From assembly GCF_014647215.1 (NCBI RefSeq), contig NZ_BMOT01000013.1, positions 16,006 to 80,005 of the forward strand: 64,000 nucleotides of DNA, written 5' to 3'. The notes under the pieces are model-generated. The model worked only from the letters and a program-made list of their open reading frames with translations. It did not search any database and had not been told where the DNA came from. Position 1 is the stretch's first letter. Each line of letters starts with the position of its first letter. This DNA is from Shewanella aestuarii (GTDB lineage Bacteria > Pseudomonadota > Gammaproteobacteria > Enterobacterales > Shewanellaceae). The position numbers and the translations under genes were made by a program. Positions 56,354-64,000 of this stretch are shown here, in pieces.

Positions 56354-57448
56354 TTAAGCGTGCTCATCCAACCATTGGTGTACCGCTTGATGAGAGCCTT
56401 TAAAAACAATTTTATTGGCTTTCTTTTCTAATTGATATTGGTACATAGGATCATAATATTCGGCCAATAACTGGCTTATCCATGCGTAGTGCCCATCTAA
56501 CGTCGTTTGCTGTAATGCCTGTAATATAAGATGTTGTAACTCGTCGTGTTGCTTTCCGCCTAAACGTTTACGGATTTTGCTGATACTTTGCTGCAAATAA
56601 TGTGCAAAAGCGTTGGCACCTGCATCGCGCCCCAATTGTTGGTAATATTGTGCTTGCATATTAACCACATATTCTTGATGTAAACGCTGTACTCGTTGCT
56701 CAAAGCTTTGCTCAACGATAACCACTGGCGCTTGCTGCATTGCTTGGAAAAAGTTATGGGGAATAGCGGCGCGACCAATAAGAAAGCTTTCATCTTCGAC
56801 AATTAATTTGGCATTGCTAGTCTGATGATATTGTTGATGTGTTAACAGAGCGATGGCTAAGTTATTTTCAAAGTTAATCTGGCTTGGCTGGGCAGTAATC
56901 TGGCTGCCAAAACTCGACCCCCTATGATTGGCGAATCCCTCCAAGTCAATAGCATCCTTGCGTTGATGAATAAACTCGGTTTTTCCGCTGCCGGTGCTAC
57001 CACTAATCACTAGAATTTGATTTTTTGCTGGGGCGCAGTCAATGGTATTGATTAAGAATCCCCGCATGGCTTTATAGCCACCTTGAATATAAGGGATATT
57101 AATGCCAGCGTGTTGTAACCACTGTTGCGTTAATTGCGAACGTAAGCCACCTCTAAAACAATATAAAAAGCTATTCGGTTGTTGTTGTATATGCTGACAC
57201 CACGCATCAATTCGCTGTTGTTTAATATTGCCACTGACCAGCGTATGGCCTAATTCAATAGCGGCCTGCTGCCCTAGTTGCTTATAACAGGTGCCGACTT
57301 GTGTGCGCTCACTGTCATTCATCAACGGCAAGTTAATCGCTTGTGGAAACGCACCTTTGATAAACTCGACCGGTGCACGCACATCCATAAGAGGACGGTG
57401 AGTTAAAAATAGCTGCCGAAATTCAGATGCGGGAACAATATTTGCCAT
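56354..57448 (-). CDS. mnmH: tRNA 2-selenouridine synthase MnmH (SelU)
   Basis: A 364-residue two-domain enzyme that replaces sulfur with selenium in 2-thiouridine at tRNA wobble positions. The N-terminal rhodanese domain (about residues 5-130) has the active Cys in [11 protein letters not shown] near residue 96. The C-terminal P-loop domain has [10 protein letters not shown] near 150. The start ATG overlaps the selD stop by one base (TAATG), so the pair is co-translated. SelD supplies selenophosphate. Confidence 0.94.
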   Translation of the reverse strand: MANIVPASEFRQLFLTHRPLMDVRAPVEFIKGAFPQAINLPLMNDSERTQVGTCYKQLGQQAAIELGHTLVSGNIKQQRIDAWCQHIQQQPNSFLYCFRGGLRSQLTQQWLQHAGINIPYIQGGYKAMRGFLINTIDCAPAKNQILVISGSTGSGKTEFIHQRKDAIDLEGFANHRGSSFGSQITAQPSQINFENNLAIALLTHQQYHQTSNAKLIVEDESFLIGRAAIPHNFFQAMQQAPVVIVEQSFEQRVQRLHQEYVVNMQAQYYQQLGRDAGANAFAHYLQQSISKIRKRLGGKQHDELQHLILQALQQTTLDGHYAWISQLLAEYYDPMYQYQLEKKANKIVFKGSHQAVHQWLDEHA

Positions 57449-58515
57449 TAGTAATGCTCTATTAAACTGATCAGGTTAGCTGAGGGGTCCAATAATCTGC
57501 CTTGTTGTAATTCACCAATACAATGCACATCGATGAAATTGGCATTAAGCAGCGCAATTAAGGCTGATTCTGATTGTGAATTCACCGCCACTAATAACCC
57601 GCCACTTGTTTGGGGATCGCAAAGTATGGCTTTTTGGTAATCGCTTAATACTGGTAAGTTTTGCTGGTAACTCTCATAATTTCGTTCAGTACCACCAGGA
57701 ATACAGCCGAGGTTCAGATAGTGATCAACCTGCTCTAATTTTGGTATGGCATTAAAATCCAATGCTGCTTGCAGGTTTGCACCTTGGCATATTTCAATCA
57801 GATGGCCAGCAAGGCCAAAGCCGGTGACATCTGTTAATGCATTCACTCCTGCTATTTTAGCAATATCACTGCCAATTCGATTAAGCAGGCACATGGCATT
57901 AATCGCAATCTGGCTATGCTCTGGTTGGAGTTTTTTCTGTTTTTGCGCTGTAGTCAGTATGCCTACACCTATAGGTTTAGTGAGATACAGTTTATCGCCT
58001 GCTTTTGCTGTACTGTTTTGCTTAAGCTCAGCTAGTGGTATCTGCCCTGTTACCGCTAAACCAAATATGGGCTCAGGAGCATCAATACTATGGCCGCCAG
58101 CAAGCATTATGCCTGCATCCATACAGGCTTGACGACCGCCATCGACCACTTTCTGAGCCACTTCCGCGGAGAGTTTATTTACTGGCCAGCCAAGAATCGC
58201 AATTGCCATAATGGGCGTGCCACCCATGGCATAAATATCGCTAATTGCATTGGTTGCGGCAATGCGCCCAAAGGTGAAAGGGTCATCTACAATTGGCATG
58301 AAAAAGTCAGTTGTGCTGATGATACCTGTCTGTTCATTGAGTTTATAAACTGCGGCATCATCTCGCGTATCATTGCCCACAAGCAGATTAGGATCTGTAA
58401 ATACAGGCAATTGCGATGACAATATGGTGCTCAATACTTGGGGAGATATTTTACAACCGCAACCTGCGCCATGGCTGTATTCAGTAAGACGGATCTGTTG
58501 ATCATTTTGCTGCAT
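57448..58515 (-). CDS. selD: Selenide, water dikinase SelD
   Basis: A 355-residue enzyme making selenophosphate from selenide and ATP. The active-site segment [13 protein letters not shown] is present; the catalytic residue is Cys19 (a codon for Cys, not Sec), with Lys22 next to it. [11 protein letters not shown] and [19 protein letters not shown] are Mg-ATP-binding blocks of the PurM-like fold. It leads the selD-mnmH operon. No selA or selB is seen in the window. Confidence 0.95.
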   Translation of the reverse strand: MQQNDQQIRLTEYSHGAGCGCKISPQVLSTILSSQLPVFTDPNLLVGNDTRDDAAVYKLNEQTGIISTTDFFMPIVDDPFTFGRIAATNAISDIYAMGGTPIMAIAILGWPVNKLSAEVAQKVVDGGRQACMDAGIMLAGGHSIDAPEPIFGLAVTGQIPLAELKQNSTAKAGDKLYLTKPIGVGILTTAQKQKKLQPEHSQIAINAMCLLNRIGSDIAKIAGVNALTDVTGFGLAGHLIEICQGANLQAALDFNAIPKLEQVDHYLNLGCIPGGTERNYESYQQNLPVLSDYQKAILCDPQTSGGLLVAVNSQSESALIALLNANFIDVHCIGELQQGRLLDPSANLISLIEHY

Positions 58516-58834
58516 AATGAATAACTTATTTTAATACGAGACGTAATGCCAGAAGGGGTTCATTGTGGAAGATAATGTCAAACTTGAAAAGGATTAAATC
58601 CACAAATTGACCACGTGCGGTTGATATTAGGTTGCCTCAGTAGCCCCAGCATCTGGGGTTGGCCATTGTTGCATGTATAACGGTTGGTAATTGGAAGACC
58701 GCTATGGTGTGTAGTGAGTAACAGGTAAGATGAATTAACAATAAAAATAGGTGCTGAGCACCTATTTTTATTTGATTTAGTGACACTCGCCAAGCTTGAG
58801 TATTAGCTATAAGTGCATATTGCTAAAACAACAA
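58516..58834. other. Intergenic region selD / desaturase, possible small RNA
   Basis: A 319-base gap between divergent-side selD and the desaturase end. It holds the selD promoter side and a bidirectional terminator at 58741-58773. In between, CCCCAG-CAT-CTGGGG at 58644-58658 forms a perfect six-pair hairpin within a GC-richer stretch (58615-58670). With the terminator downstream, a plus-strand transcript of 100-180 bases is conceivable. No convincing promoter or known RNA family was recognised. Confidence 0.3.
58741..58773. terminator. Bidirectional terminator downstream of the desaturase gene
   Basis: ATAAAAATAGGTGC and GCACCTATTTTTAT form a long perfect stem with a TGA loop. A and T tails on both sides allow use in both directions. 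On the minus strand it closes the desaturase transcript. Confidence 0.9.
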
Positions 58835-59941
58835 CTAAGCATAAGTTGCGGTCAGCATCTTCCATTGTTTTCGTTGTTCAATGAATCGTGCTTTTAATTC
58901 CTGCACTTGCTCTTTTAAGTGGGCGTCAACCAATTGCTTGCGCTTAGCTTCAAGCAAAATCTTCTTGGCTTGATAGTAATCCATTAAATGCTGCTTCATA
59001 AGATCGTATTCCGCTTGGAAAGTATCAATAATTTCATCGCAGTTAGGTAAGTGGGCGACTTTACGTTGCACCCGTAAAAGTTGCATTTGGAGTTTGGCTG
59101 CTTCAATACGTTCTTGAGGTACTTTACGCAGATCAGTGGCAAACCCAGTTAAGCTCATTAACTTGATTAACCACTTAGTTGGATCGTAATCCCACCAGTG
59201 AATACCGTTACGATAATCATTTTCAAAAATATGATGAAAGTTGTGATAACCCTCGCCATATGTCAGTAATGCTAAAAAGGCATTATCACGAGCGGTATTT
59301 TTGTTAGTGTACGGCTGTTTTCCCCAAATGTGGGCAAGTGAGTTAATAAAGAAAGTGCAGTGATGGACAACAACTAAGCGTAATAACCCAGCTAACAACA
59401 CCATTGAAATAATATCGCCATTTAACCAGCCCAGAAAAGCGGGGAGACCAATATTCATTAACACCACCAAAACTAGATAATGTTTATGCTGCCACATCAC
59501 AATAGGATCGTTTTGCAGATCCCTTACGTTGTTATAGTCGCTATAACGGCTAGCTTGGTATTCGCGTAGCATCCAACCAATATGGCTGTACCAAAAGCCC
59601 ATTTTAGCTGAATAAGGATCTTTATCATTATTATCAACGTGTTTGTGATGCACTCTGTGGTCACTACACCAGTGTAAAGCACTATTTTGTAATGCTAAGG
59701 CGCCACCTAAGGCAAATAAAACTCGCATTGCAGGGTGGGCTTTATACGCTTTGTGAGACCATAACCTGTGATAACCAGCAGTAATTGATAACCCACTAGC
59801 ATAAGCCAACACAATGAACGCTAACCACTCCATGCCATCAAAGCCGTGGACAATGCCACGCCAAGGAACAAGTACAAGGGCACCAACAAAGGTAATAGCG
59901 AACAACAAGGTGTTGAGCCAAATTATAGGGGGTTTTTTCAT
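58835..59941 (-). CDS. Membrane fatty-acid (acyl-CoA, delta-9 type) desaturase
   Basis: A 368-residue integral membrane desaturase. The three His boxes are HRLWSH near residue 59, HRVHH near 96 and HNFHH near 234, giving the di-iron ligands. About four hydrophobic segments surround them. The C-terminal 90 residues are a charged, helical, coiled-coil-like tail (AKKILLEAKRKQ). It introduces a double bond into saturated acyl chains to keep membranes fluid. FabR is encoded divergently and a FabR-type operator lies upstream, so repression by FabR is likely. Confidence 0.92.
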   Translation of the reverse strand: MKKPPIIWLNTLLFAITFVGALVLVPWRGIVHGFDGMEWLAFIVLAYASGLSITAGYHRLWSHKAYKAHPAMRVLFALGGALALQNSALHWCSDHRVHHKHVDNNDKDPYSAKMGFWYSHIGWMLREYQASRYSDYNNVRDLQNDPIVMWQHKHYLVLVVLMNIGLPAFLGWLNGDIISMVLLAGLLRLVVVHHCTFFINSLAHIWGKQPYTNKNTARDNAFLALLTYGEGYHNFHHIFENDYRNGIHWWDYDPTKWLIKLMSLTGFATDLRKVPQERIEAAKLQMQLLRVQRKVAHLPNCDEIIDTFQAEYDLMKQHLMDYYQAKKILLEAKRKQLVDAHLKEQVQELKARFIEQRKQWKMLTATYA

Positions 59942-59987
59942 CTTATGGATTTCCTGCTAGCGTTCTAATGTGAATCTAAAATCATTG

Positions 59988-60005
59988 AGCGTACATATGT
60001 AAGCT
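59988..60005. promoter_or_regulatory. FabR-type operator
   Basis: AGCGTACATATGTAAGCT is an 18-base near-palindrome (16 of 18 positions symmetric) lying 47 bases before the desaturase start and 103 bases before fabR. It matches the known FabR recognition pattern of AGCGTAC-N-GT(A/T)CGCT type. Position suggests FabR represses the desaturase and possibly itself. Confidence 0.75.
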
Positions 60006-60107
60006 AATTTATCCTTTGATCTGATTTGGGTCAAGCTCAATAGGGCTGTGTTTCTGCGATAAAAGGGGTATTATCTGTTAATTAATCTTGACTAAGCGGA
60101 TTGTTAA

Positions 60108-60737
60108 ATGGGTGTAAGAGCACAACAAAAAGAGAAAACTCGTCGTGCATTAGTAGATGCGGCTTTCAATCAACTGAGTGCTGAGCGTAGTTTTTCTAGT
60201 TTAAGCTTACGCGAGGTCGCTCGAGAAGCGGGGATCGCGCCTACATCTTTTTATCGTCACTTTAAAGATATGAACGAACTTGGGCTTACCATGGTTGATG
60301 AAGGTGGCTTAACCTTACGGCAAATGATGCGTAAAGGTCGCCAGCGGGCTGAGGCGGGTGGCAGTGTCATTCGTATTTCGGTAGACACCTTTATGGAAGT
60401 GTTAGAGTCTAATCCCAATGTATTTCGTATTCTATTGCATGAACGTTCAGGTACATCTGCAGCTTTTCGCGCCGCGGTTGAGCGTGAAATTGAACATTTT
60501 ATATCAGAGCTGACCCACTACACAGAAGCCCATGCTAATCGCCATCCTACGCTTGCTCGTGCCCAGGCTGAAGCATTAGTGACTTTGGTGTTCAATGCTG
60601 GCGCGAGTGCTTTAGATCTTAAACGCAGTGAGCGAAAGCAACTGGCAGATCAATTAGTGTTACATTTACGCATTGTGGCGACAGGGGCTGAGGCATTACA
60701 ACAGAAGATGGATTTAAAAGCAGAGCGTCACGCATAA
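60108..60737 (+). CDS. fabR: TetR-family repressor FabR
   Basis: A 209-residue regulator of unsaturated fatty-acid synthesis. The helix-turn-helix is in [23 protein letters not shown] (residues about 32-55), and [22 protein letters not shown] is a conserved part of the ligand domain. [20 protein letters not shown] is the characteristic FabR start. It senses the unsaturated-to-saturated acyl balance. Divergent from the desaturase. Confidence 0.94.
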   Translation: MGVRAQQKEKTRRALVDAAFNQLSAERSFSSLSLREVAREAGIAPTSFYRHFKDMNELGLTMVDEGGLTLRQMMRKGRQRAEAGGSVIRISVDTFMEVLESNPNVFRILLHERSGTSAAFRAAVEREIEHFISELTHYTEAHANRHPTLARAQAEALVTLVFNAGASALDLKRSERKQLADQLVLHLRIVATGAEALQQKMDLKAERHA

Positions 60738-60764
60738 AACGGTTATTAACGAATTAGAAAAGAC

Positions 60765-60792
60765 AAAGGGCAGATTTAATCTGCCCTTTTGA
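60765..60792. terminator. Bidirectional terminator between fabR and trmA
   Basis: AAAGGGCAGA and TCTGCCCTTT pair around a TTTAA loop, with TT after. It lies between the convergent genes fabR and trmA. Confidence 0.88.
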
Positions 60793-60808
60793 GTTAATAA
60801 GTTATGAA

Positions 60809-61906
60809 TTATTTACGTTCAAGCAAGACACCAGACTCCATATGATCGGTGTAAGGGAATTGATCAAATAATGCAAAACGGGTGATCTTATGCGTAGCGC
60901 TAAGTGTTTGCAGGTTATCCTTTAGCGTTTGTGGGTTACATGAGATATATAAAATACGCTCGTAACTTTGCACTAGCTTTAAGGTTTCATCGTCAATACC
61001 TGCACGAGGAGGATCGACAAAAATGGTATTGCAATCGTAGCTATCTAAATCGATACCTTCTAGGCGTCTAAAGCTGCGTTTCTTTGCCATCGCATCGCTA
61101 AAGTCTTCTGCTGACATACGGATGATCTGTAGATTATCTACGTTATTAATTTCAATATTATACTGCGCGGCATCAACTGAAGGTTTTGCCAGTTCTGTGG
61201 CTAATACGCGCTTAAAGTTTTGTGCTAGTGCGATAGAAAAGTTGCCATTGCCACAATACAGCTCGAGTAAATCACCTTGGCTGTTTCGGGTACTGTCGAT
61301 TGCCCATTCCAACATTTTTACCGATACCTTGGCATTCGGTTGAGTAAAGCTATTTTCAATTTGTTTATAATGCAGTGTTTGACCATTAACTGTTAGGGTT
61401 TCAATAACAAACTCTCGGTCTAAATCAATTTTTTGTTTACGGGCACGGCCAATCAAATTCATATTGAAATGTTGTGATAGTTTTACTTTTAGCTGCTTAG
61501 CTTGCTCAAGCCACACATCATCTAATTGACGATGGTAAAGTAAAGACACTAGAATCTCACCACTGAGTGTAGAAAGAAAATCGACTTGAAATAACTTATG
61601 GCGTAAAGCGGGATTAGGCTTTAACTCTTCTATCAATGCCGCCATCATTTCATTGATTAATGTGCCAGCAGCAATATATTGGTCACAACGAACTTTCTCA
61701 TTCAGCTCTTTATCGAACATGTAGTAGTATAAGTCGTCGCCTTCATGCCACATTCTGAATTCGGCTCGCATACGATAATGGGCTGGATCAGATGAGAACA
61801 CTTCTAATACTGGTGGAGTGAACTCAGCAAAAGTTTGTTTAAGCTTTATTCGTTTTTGCTCTAGTTGCGCATCATAGTTTTTAGGATCCATGGCTGCTAA
61901 ATTCAT
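60809..61906 (-). CDS. trmA: tRNA (uracil-5-)-methyltransferase TrmA
   Basis: A 365-residue SAM-dependent enzyme making 5-methyluridine at position 54 of tRNA. SAM-binding segments are [14 protein letters not shown] near residue 211 and the [10 protein letters not shown] motif near 299. The catalytic Cys is in [12 protein letters not shown] near 324. The frame opens at 61939, but ATG at 61906 ([20 protein letters not shown]) gives the E. coli length and has GGTGG upstream. Divergent from murI. Confidence 0.94.
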   Translation of the reverse strand: MNLAAMDPKNYDAQLEQKRIKLKQTFAEFTPPVLEVFSSDPAHYRMRAEFRMWHEGDDLYYYMFDKELNEKVRCDQYIAAGTLINEMMAALIEELKPNPALRHKLFQVDFLSTLSGEILVSLLYHRQLDDVWLEQAKQLKVKLSQHFNMNLIGRARKQKIDLDREFVIETLTVNGQTLHYKQIENSFTQPNAKVSVKMLEWAIDSTRNSQGDLLELYCGNGNFSIALAQNFKRVLATELAKPSVDAAQYNIEINNVDNLQIIRMSAEDFSDAMAKKRSFRRLEGIDLDSYDCNTIFVDPPRAGIDDETLKLVQSYERILYISCNPQTLKDNLQTLSATHKITRFALFDQFPYTDHMESGVLLERK

Positions 61907-62017
61907 TTTGTCCACCAAAGGCAATAAAAAAGGGCGCAAATTTTATAACAAATAGCGCTGATATCCAATGTAAACATCATACTGTGATCCCGCATCACTT
62001 CAATAACGGAGATTATT

Positions 62018-62791
62018 TTGTCAGAGCCTATTCTTGTATTCGACTCAGGTATTGGTGGTTTATCGGTTCTGAAGGAAATTCGTAAACTATTACCGGATCA
62101 CAATTATCACTACGTATTTGATAATGCCCGTTTGCCCTACGGAAACTTGTCTGAAGATGAGTTGATTAAAGGTTGTGTTGAATTAATCGTAAAACAAGTT
62201 ACAAAAATCAATGCCGCTATTGTCGTGGTTGCATGCAATACAGCAAGTACATTGGTGTTACCGCATCTACGAGCATGTCTTACTGTTCCTGTGGTTGGTG
62301 TCGTTCCCGCTATAAAACCCGCCGCGTTGATATCACAAAAAAAGCATATAGGTTTACTGGCTACGCCGGGGACAGTTAAGCGTGACTATACCCATGAATT
62401 AATCAATGAGTTTGCCGAAGACTGCAAAGTGGAGTTATTTGGCTCATCTGAACTTGTCGTCATGGCTGAAAATTATTTTGCCGGAGAACCGATAGCTGTC
62501 GATGTACTTGCGGAAATATTACGGCCAATAAAAGAAGCTGATATAGATGTATTAGTATTGGGTTGCACTCATTTTCCGATGATCGCAGAACAAATTAAAT
62601 TAACGTTAGGTGATAAAGTCGCATTGCTTGACTCTGGAGCCGCGGTAGCCAGTAGAGTAGTAACATTGATGAAGCAGAATGATAAACTTAGCGGGATGAT
62701 GACGGTGAACTATACCAAAGACATATCAGCAGGTTTATATAGAGCGTTAGTCGGCTATGGGTTTACAGATGTGAAACAAATAACCGACTAA
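62018..62791 (+). CDS. murI: Glutamate racemase MurI
   Basis: A 257-residue racemase supplying D-glutamate for peptidoglycan. Active-site motifs are DSGIGGLSVLKEI near residue 9, VACNTAST near 73 (first catalytic Cys) and VLGCTHFPMI near 185 (second Cys). The start codon is TTG at 62018, supported by GGAG at 62008-62011 with 6-base spacing. There is no in-frame ATG that preserves the motif. Confidence 0.94.
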   Translation: MSEPILVFDSGIGGLSVLKEIRKLLPDHNYHYVFDNARLPYGNLSEDELIKGCVELIVKQVTKINAAIVVVACNTASTLVLPHLRACLTVPVVGVVPAIKPAALISQKKHIGLLATPGTVKRDYTHELINEFAEDCKVELFGSSELVVMAENYFAGEPIAVDVLAEILRPIKEADIDVLVLGCTHFPMIAEQIKLTLGDKVALLDSGAAVASRVVTLMKQNDKLSGMMTVNYTKDISAGLYRALVGYGFTDVKQITD

Positions 62792-62807
62792 AACTCGAAG
62801 CATTACA

Positions 62808-63251
62808 CTAAGCGTCTGAAGAATCAGATTCTTGCGATTTAGCTTCTCTTACTTTTAAAGTACGTTCTTGGAAAGTGTAATCGTTCAACTTACCCATAGC
62901 CTTTTGAGCACCGGCTTCAGACATTTCAACAAATCCGAATCCTTTACGACGTCCTGTTTTACGATCACGCACTAAGCGCACAGAATTTACAGGACCATAC
63001 TCACCAAACAAGTCTTTTACTTCACCTTCATGAACACGGTAAGGGAGGTTACCAACATACAGCGTCATCGTCGGGCCAACATAAGGTTCATCAGATGCAC
63101 GAGATTGGCTAGATGGAATAAAGCTAAAAATTAATGTTGCTGTAACTACCCCTGCAATGAATGCGACAGAAGAAGCGGCATTAACAAATTGAAAAAAAAC
63201 AAAAGCACCAACAAGTGCGGCAATAAGAACAATCACAAGTGATTTCTGCAT
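62808..63251 (-). CDS. Membrane-anchored RRM RNA-binding protein
   Basis: A 147-residue protein. Residues 1-48 form two hydrophobic segments (SLVIVLIAALVGAFVFFQFV and SSVAFIAGVVTATLIFSFI), followed by a Ser-rich linker and one RNA-recognition motif (about 63-135) with RNP2 LYVGNLPY and RNP1 KGFGFVEM. The C-terminus is acidic. An RRM on an inner-membrane anchor is uncommon in bacteria. The frame extends to 63323, but ATG at 63251 begins the hydrophobic hairpin. Its RNA targets are unknown. It is convergent with murI and lies before the rRNA operon promoters. Confidence 0.87.
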   Translation of the reverse strand: MQKSLVIVLIAALVGAFVFFQFVNAASSVAFIAGVVTATLIFSFIPSSQSRASDEPYVGPTMTLYVGNLPYRVHEGEVKDLFGEYGPVNSVRLVRDRKTGRRKGFGFVEMSEAGAQKAMGKLNDYTFQERTLKVREAKSQESDSSDA

Positions 63252-63486
63252 AAAATAATCTCTAATAAATATAAAATGAAAAATAACTGTTAAAAAACCG
63301 CTATATGTTAATGAATTATCCAAACATTAACCAGCTTGTTGTAGAAAAAACGACCTTAAAATTAGCTTAATTTTGATAAATAGTGAAATTAGAGCTGAAT
63401 TTGCATGTTTTATACACGGCAAAAGATAAAAAAACAGCGATCTGAACAAAAGATCATCTGTCAGTAAAAAAGATCGCGATCACCCC

Positions 63487-63514
63487 TTGCACAAAATCTT
63501 AAGCTGCCTATAAT
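63487..63514 (+). promoter_or_regulatory. rRNA promoter P1
   Basis: TTGCAC at 63487-63492 and TATAAT at 63509-63514 are separated by 16 bases. The GC-rich discriminator GCGC follows, the signature of growth-rate and stringent control of rRNA promoters. AT-rich sequence upstream could act as an UP element. Confidence 0.8.
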
Positions 63515-63622
63515 GCGCATCCACTGACACGGCACAGAGCGAAAGCGGAATGCTGAGTCAGCTTGGTTTACAGCGGTAAAACGCCACAAACCAAACGCGA
63601 AAAGAAAGTTTGAAAAAACGCT

Positions 63623-63650
63623 TGACGCAAACAGCAGGGTCTGTAAAATA
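63623..63650 (+). promoter_or_regulatory. rRNA promoter P2
   Basis: TTGACG at 63623-63628 and TAAAAT at 63645-63650 with a 16-base spacer. It lies about 136 bases downstream of P1, as expected for tandem rRNA promoters. Confidence 0.7.
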
Positions 63651-63708
63651 CGCAGCCCAAGCCAACGACCTAGCGTCTAACGGCGATGTTTGAAAAATTA
63701 ACATCAAC

Positions 63709-63720
63709 GCTCTTTAACAA
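63709..63720 (+). promoter_or_regulatory. rRNA antitermination boxA
   Basis: GCTCTTTAACAA matches the consensus boxA of rRNA leaders, where NusB/NusE bind to make the elongation complex resistant to Rho. Confidence 0.9.
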
Positions 63721-63944
63721 TTTATCAAGTAATCTGTGTGGACATTCACAGGTATTGAGTTATTCGAAATTGCTTCTTCTTAGGAAGAGCAATCAAAAAA
63801 TTTAAACTCAATGCAACGATGAATGTTCATAGTAATATGGCTTACAGCAATGTAAGTATCAAATTTGCTGCATCTTAATGAGCGCAGTGAATGAGAAACA
63901 GTAGAATTCATTGAGTCGTTCGACGTAGTCGAACAAAAAACTTT

Positions 63945-64000
63945 AATTGAAGAGTTTGATCATGGCTCAGATTGAACGCTGGCGGCAGGCCTAACACATG
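63945..64000 (+). rRNA. 16S ribosomal RNA, 5' end only
   Basis: AATTGAAGAGTTTGATCATG followed by GCTCAGATTGAACGCTGGCGG is the universal 5' end of bacterial 16S rRNA, including the 27F primer site. The gene runs off the right edge, so only about 56 bases are present. The exact 5' end is placed by similarity and may be one base off. Confidence 0.97.

Larger units (their letters stand above)
63252..63944. other. rRNA operon upstream and leader region
   Basis: The 693 bases between the RRM gene and 16S. The first 230 bases are AT-rich and serve as the RRM promoter and rRNA upstream activating region. Then come promoters P1 and P2, boxA and a leader containing the perfect hairpin GTTCGAC-GTA-GTCGAAC (63918-63934) just before the 16S start. 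That hairpin may take part in 16S processing. No protein gene is seen. Confidence 0.75.

Noticed and set aside
58578..58793. A 71-codon minus-strand frame between selD and the desaturase gene
   Set aside because: It covers the terminator stem and a hairpin, and has no signal or domain.

Overview
The window reads as chromosomal DNA of a marine gammaproteobacterium, most probably Shewanella from an AT-richer lineage. The evidence is protein resemblance together with Shewanella-style neighbourhoods: the DUF3306/ferredoxin/TorD/Tat-target/fdhABC block, pckA-hslO-hslR beside gspC-N, the yrfG-nudE-cysQ trio, and a desaturase/fabR pair. Coding density is high, and almost everything resembles vertically inherited core genome. 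No phage, complete insertion sequence, CRISPR array or tRNA gene was seen.

Layout. 1-7.9 kb: a membrane-bound periplasmic formate dehydrogenase (fdhABC) preceded by accessory genes; the first gene is cut by the window edge. 8.1-12.5 kb: a RhtA-type exporter, an outer-membrane beta-barrel, the aldehyde reductase yqhD with its divergent AraC-type regulator yqhC, and yqfB. 12.5-15.5 kb: a gene-poor pocket holding one secreted Cys-containing hypothetical protein, an orphan solute-binding protein and several different palindromic repeat elements. 15.5-23 kb: HemN-like radical SAM protein, PfkB kinase, YiiM-type MOSC protein, DUF4870, a chemoreceptor and ETF-ubiquinone oxidoreductase. 23.2-28.2 kb: a molybdenum-cofactor riboswitch followed by moaA-moaC-moaD-moaE-modA-modB-modC. 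28.4-38.9 kb: a PepSY-like protein with a two-component system, a pseudouridine synthase, a diguanylate cyclase, a very small YqaE/Pmp3 protein, DUF2986, moeB-moeA, a GIY-YIG protein, a second orphan binding protein and an M14 peptidase. 39-42.2 kb: pckA, hslO, hslR. 42.4-54 kb: a complete twelve-gene type II secretion operon gspC-N. 54-63.3 kb: yrfG, nudE, cysQ, mnmH-selD, desaturase/fabR with a FabR-type operator, trmA, murI and a membrane-anchored RRM protein. 63.4-64 kb: tandem promoters, leader with boxA, and the first bases of a 16S rRNA gene.

How it fits together. Much of the window serves molybdenum enzymes. ModABC takes up molybdate, MoaACDE, MoeB and MoeA carry out steps of cofactor synthesis and metal insertion, the riboswitch senses the cofactor, and FdhA is a client. 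FdhA carries cysteine, not selenocysteine, at the metal ligand. The selD-mnmH pair therefore points to selenium use in tRNA, at least for the genes visible here.

The least explained parts are the 12.5-15.5 kb repeat pocket, the membrane-tethered RRM protein, and the intergenic structure near 58.64 kb. No clearly new multi-gene system was found. Start codons were moved from the longest reading frame wherever a ribosome-binding site, signal peptide or overlap argued for it.
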